DNA from: Bordetella genomosp. 4
GTDB lineage: Bacteria > Pseudomonadota > Gammaproteobacteria > Burkholderiales > Burkholderiaceae_B
Reading direction: 5' to 3'
Assembly (NCBI RefSeq): GCF_002261185.1
Contig: NZ_NEVQ01000021.1
Span: 1 to 64,000, forward strand
Length of the DNA: 64,000 bases
Position 1 is the first letter of the stretch; each line of letters opens with the position of its first letter. Positions 61,517 to 64,000 of this stretch are shown piece by piece. Both the position numbers and the translations under genes were made by a program. The notes beneath the pieces are model-generated. The model was given only the letters and a program-made list of their open reading frames with translations, ran no database searches and was not told where the DNA came from.

Positions 61517-62494
61517 ATGTACAAGACCCTGTTGCTATTGCTCGCCACTGCCATCAGCGGCCCGTTGACGCCCGCCGCCCACGCTGCCGATTGGCCCGAT
61601 CGCCCTATTCGAATGGTCGTCCCCTACCCGCCCGGCGGCGCCACCGATGTCGCTGCGCGCCTCTACGCGCAGCACATGGGTGATTTCCTCAAGCAGACCG
61701 TCGTCGTGGAAAACAAAGCTGGCGCGGGTGGCGAGGTAGGCGCCGAGGCCGTCGCACGCGCCACGCCCGATGGCTACACCGTGCTCATGGGCGCGCTGGG
61801 CAGCCTCGCGATCAACGCCTCACTGCTCGACAAACAAAACTACAGTTTCGTAAAGGATTTCAAGGGGGTCTCTGTTGCCATCACCATGCCGATGGCGCTG
61901 GCGGTAAACACCAGCGTACCGGCCAACTCCGTACAGGAGCTGATCGCCCTGGCCAAATCGCGCCCCGGCAAACTGTCGATGGGTTCGGCCGGCAACGGCA
62001 GCTCGCAGCACATGGCTGGAGAATTGTTCAAGCAGATCACCGGCACCGACATCCTGCACGTCCCCTATCGCGGCAGCGGCCCGGCCGTCACCGATCTGCT
62101 CGGCGGTCAGATCGATATGGTGATCGACACGCTGCCTGCGCTGATGCCGCAATTGGCCAGCGGCAAGATCCGTATTCTCGGCGTCACCACCGCCGAACGC
62201 GCCCCTGCCCTGCCCGACGTCAAGACCCTCGCCGAACAGGGTGTCCAGGGCTATGCCGTTGCCACGACCTATGCCTTGCTGGCGCCGACAGGCACGCCGC
62301 CTCAAGCCATCGAAAAAATGTCGATGGCCATGCAGAAGGCCGGTGCGCTGGCTCAACTGCGCGACGGCGCTGCCAAGCTAGGCGCCAAAGCAACGCCCAC
62401 GTCACCAGCCGAGACTGACAATGTGATATCCAACGAATTGGAGAAATGGGCCGCTGTCGTGCACCGTTCGGCTACCCGTACTGCGAAAAAATGA
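61517..62494 (+). CDS. Tripartite-tricarboxylate (Bug) periplasmic solute receptor
   Basis: A 325-residue Bug/TctC-family receptor with a Sec signal (MYKTLLLLLATAISGPLTP..., cleavage at AHAAD). Marks are RPIRMVVPYPPGGATDVAAR, VENKAGAGGEVGAE and ATPDGYTVLMG. GGAGA lies upstream of the ATG. It is divergent from the CaiB operon and shares its regulatory region, so it should bind the acid that operon degrades. As with the other Bug genes here, no TctAB membrane partner is encoded nearby. The 175 bp after it hold no gene that I can see. Confidence 0.93.
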   Translation: MYKTLLLLLATAISGPLTPAAHAADWPDRPIRMVVPYPPGGATDVAARLYAQHMGDFLKQTVVVENKAGAGGEVGAEAVARATPDGYTVLMGALGSLAINASLLDKQNYSFVKDFKGVSVAITMPMALAVNTSVPANSVQELIALAKSRPGKLSMGSAGNGSSQHMAGELFKQITGTDILHVPYRGSGPAVTDLLGGQIDMVIDTLPALMPQLASGKIRILGVTTAERAPALPDVKTLAEQGVQGYAVATTYALLAPTGTPPQAIEKMSMAMQKAGALAQLRDGAAKLGAKATPTSPAETDNVISNELEKWAAVVHRSATRTAKK

Positions 62495-62669
62495 TCGAGC
62501 AGCAAGATCATCATCCGGCGGCAATCAAATCCAGCGCGTGAGTAAAGCGGGCTCCGATGAAGCGGCTTGGCAGGATTTCAGGCAAACAACGCTATAGCAA
62601 TGGTAAGGTTCCATATGCGCCAAGTGACGCATCGCCGAGCTCCTATCAATCACGCCACGAGTTGGATCC

Positions 62670-63293
62670 ATGGAATATCTATCTCAGTTGTTCACGCTGT
62701 CTGGCATCGTTCTGCTGGCCTGCATCAGCCCTGGGCCGGACTTCGTCGCCGTCACGTCGAATGCCTTGAATGATCGGCGATCAGGCGTGTTCGTAGGCCT
62801 GGGTATCGCATGTGCGGTAGTCGTGTGGGCGACCTTGGCCATCCTAGGATTCGGATTGCTTATCAAGGAGCTGTTCTGGCTGTATGAAGCCATCCGCTTA
62901 GTCGGCGCAGCTTACCTGATCTATCTCGGCACGCGAATGCTGATGGCCTCGTTCAAAGCCAGGAACGGCGAGCCGCGCGTGGACGATGTGCCTCGAATTG
63001 GGGCGCAGCAAGCGTGGCGCCAAGGCTTCATGGTCGGCATCACGAATCCAAAGACAGCGACTTTCTTTGCCACCTTGTTCGTCACCGTACTGCCGGTCGG
63101 CGCCCCCACATGGGTGTATGTCAGCGTGGTTGCGCTGGTGGGTTTAATAACAGCTGGGTGGCTGGGGTTACTCGCCACGTTTTTTTCCGTGGGACGTGTT
63201 CGATCGGTCTATGCACGTATGAGCCGCGTGGTCGATGCAGTGATGGGGGCCGCGCTTGTATGTCTCGGGATTCGCTTGGCCAGCAGCCGCTAG
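62670..63293 (+). CDS. LysE/RhtB-family amino-acid exporter
   Basis: A 207-residue inner-membrane exporter with about six helices. The N-terminal signature is LLACISPGPDFVAVTSNAL, followed by GLGIACAVVVWATLAILG and the family segment FMVGITNPKTATFFATLF near residue 125. Members export amino acids such as homoserine, threonine or lysine. The substrate is unknown. The ribosome binding site is weak. It is followed 36 bp later by the AllA-like gene on the same strand. Confidence 0.92.
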   Translation: MEYLSQLFTLSGIVLLACISPGPDFVAVTSNALNDRRSGVFVGLGIACAVVVWATLAILGFGLLIKELFWLYEAIRLVGAAYLIYLGTRMLMASFKARNGEPRVDDVPRIGAQQAWRQGFMVGITNPKTATFFATLFVTVLPVGAPTWVYVSVVALVGLITAGWLGLLATFFSVGRVRSVYARMSRVVDAVMGAALVCLGIRLASSR

Positions 63294-63329
63294 GCAGCGC
63301 CGGCCCTGTAGTCGACCGGAGTGCTCTTC

Positions 63330-63878
63330 ATGAACGATCTCGAATCCCTAGATGTGCTGGTGCTGAGCGCAGAGGCATTTATGCCCTACGGCCGGATGCT
63401 CGGCAAGCCTTTTGATCCTGAGGGCGACGTTCCAGGATTCACCAACGCTGCCACTGATTTCTGGCATACCCATCTATTCGACCCTGGAGAAGGCGGCCGG
63501 ACCGAAGTGCTATGGGTCAACTATCGCAGTCAAGCCGATGTAGCAGTGCTTGAGGTACATCGCCTGACGGAACAGGCCATCGTCCCCCTGACTGGCCCGA
63601 TCATGCACGTGGTCGCCGTCAGCCTAGCCGATGGCAGCCCCGACCTGAGCAGCCTGAAAGCCTTCCGTATCGAACCCGGCCAAGGAATCTGCATGCAGCC
63701 CGGCTGTTGGCATGCCTCACGAGTCGAAGCCGGGGAAGTTACATGCCTGATGCTCACTCGGCACTCGACGACACTGGAGTTGATCGAGCATATGACAAGA
63801 GGCGCCCCGGCCAGGGAAAGTGCCTTGCAGCCCATTGCACCGCGCCGTTTGATTGAAAACAACAGCACGTCCAAGTAG
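63330..63878 (+). CDS. Ureidoglycolate lyase (AllA)-family protein
   Basis: A 182-residue cupin-like protein of the ureidoglycolate lyase family, whose known members release urea from ureidoglycolate in allantoin breakdown. It begins LVLSAEAFMPYGRMLGKP, and the core shows VEVHRLTEQAIVPLTGPIMH-type sequence (LEVHRLTEQAIVPLTG) and GQGICMQPGCWHASRVEAGE with the conserved His. The ATG at 63330 has CGGAG upstream. No other allantoin genes are in the window, so the substrate may differ. It is probably cotranscribed with the LysE gene. The last 122 bp of the window show no supported gene. Confidence 0.85.
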   Translation: MNDLESLDVLVLSAEAFMPYGRMLGKPFDPEGDVPGFTNAATDFWHTHLFDPGEGGRTEVLWVNYRSQADVAVLEVHRLTEQAIVPLTGPIMHVVAVSLADGSPDLSSLKAFRIEPGQGICMQPGCWHASRVEAGEVTCLMLTRHSTTLELIEHMTRGAPARESALQPIAPRRLIENNSTSK

Positions 63879-64000
63879 GCTCGATTAAAGAATCGCAGCG
63901 AGATGACAGCCAAGTACTTGACGAAACTGTTGACGTAATTCCGCCGTAGAGATGCGTAATATGAGACTCAACGGAGCATCATAGCAAGGCACTCAAATTA

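Noticed and set aside
63885..63992. A minus-strand open stretch at the window end reading like a C-terminus (AELRQQFRQVLG...)
   Set aside because: An in-frame TGA at 63993-63995 limits it to about 35 codons with no supported start; it could be a relic but the evidence is too thin.

Overview
The window looks like chromosomal DNA of a betaproteobacterium of the Burkholderiales, most likely Alcaligenaceae (Bordetella/Achromobacter-like). The reasons are high GC, four tripartite-tricarboxylate ('Bug') periplasmic receptors, many IclR regulators, the gene order ribB-ribH-nusB-thiL-pgpA-pncC, and a groESL operon with a perfect CIRCE element. Genus is inference. I saw no insertion sequence, tRNA, rRNA, CRISPR array or prophage gene.

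Layout. (1) 0.1-6.1 kb: a CoA-based catabolic block (FadB-like bifunctional enzyme, IclR regulator, Bug receptor, divergent acyl-CoA dehydrogenase) with a tandem palindromic operator candidate in the divergent promoter. (2) 6.3-7.0 kb: small envelope genes (glycine-zipper lipoprotein, EF-hand protein). (3) 7-20.6 kb: a large minus-strand catabolic cluster. It holds an NAD-aldehyde dehydrogenase, two Bug receptors, an iron-type alcohol dehydrogenase, a complete Liv-type ABC importer translationally coupled to a lactonase-like metallohydrolase, a LacI regulator and two old-yellow-enzyme ene-reductases. Lactonase, Fe-ADH and ALDH together match the enzyme set of gamma-butyrolactone (blcABC-type) catabolism, here joined by ene-reductases and dedicated uptake. 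This is my best candidate for an undescribed system. (4) 20.7-24.5 kb: a coding relic, an MFS transporter, and groES-groEL with sigma32/sigma70 promoter, CIRCE and terminator. (5) 24.5-30.1 kb: copper resistance (sensor kinase and response regulator divergent from copA-copB-copC, with a palindrome between them). (6) 30.2-31.1 kb: a YihY/BrkB membrane protein.

(7) 31.1-41.5 kb: a nine-gene minus-strand sugar-acid operon (GntR regulator, Zn-dependent 5-dehydrogenase, TRAP transporter PQM, altronate dehydratase, ManD mannonate dehydratase, fructuronate-reductase-type enzyme, Ldh-type reductase). It converges on 2-keto-3-deoxygluconate and has no uronate isomerase in the window. (8) 41.7-48.8 kb: housekeeping genes (dgkA, ndh, pyrF; then pncC, pgpA, thiL, nusB, ribH, ribB fused to a degenerate RibA-like domain). 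nusB and thiL both appear to start with TTG. (9) 49.0-55.3 kb: HAD phosphatase, IclR regulator, AlkA, DUF2383 and DUF2243 proteins, an AadA-like nucleotidyltransferase, and an ArsR/AHSA1 pair with a palindrome over the ribosome binding site. (10) 55.5-62.5 kb: an IclR-controlled acyl-CoA operon (CaiB-type CoA-transferase, enoyl-CoA hydratase-like protein, two-subunit CoA-transferase, AMP-forming ligase) with a divergent Bug receptor. A conserved TTTCC-N9-GGAAA-type site occurs both at the IclR gene and between the CaiB and Bug genes, and is a strong operator candidate. (11) 62.7-63.9 kb: a LysE exporter and an AllA-like protein.
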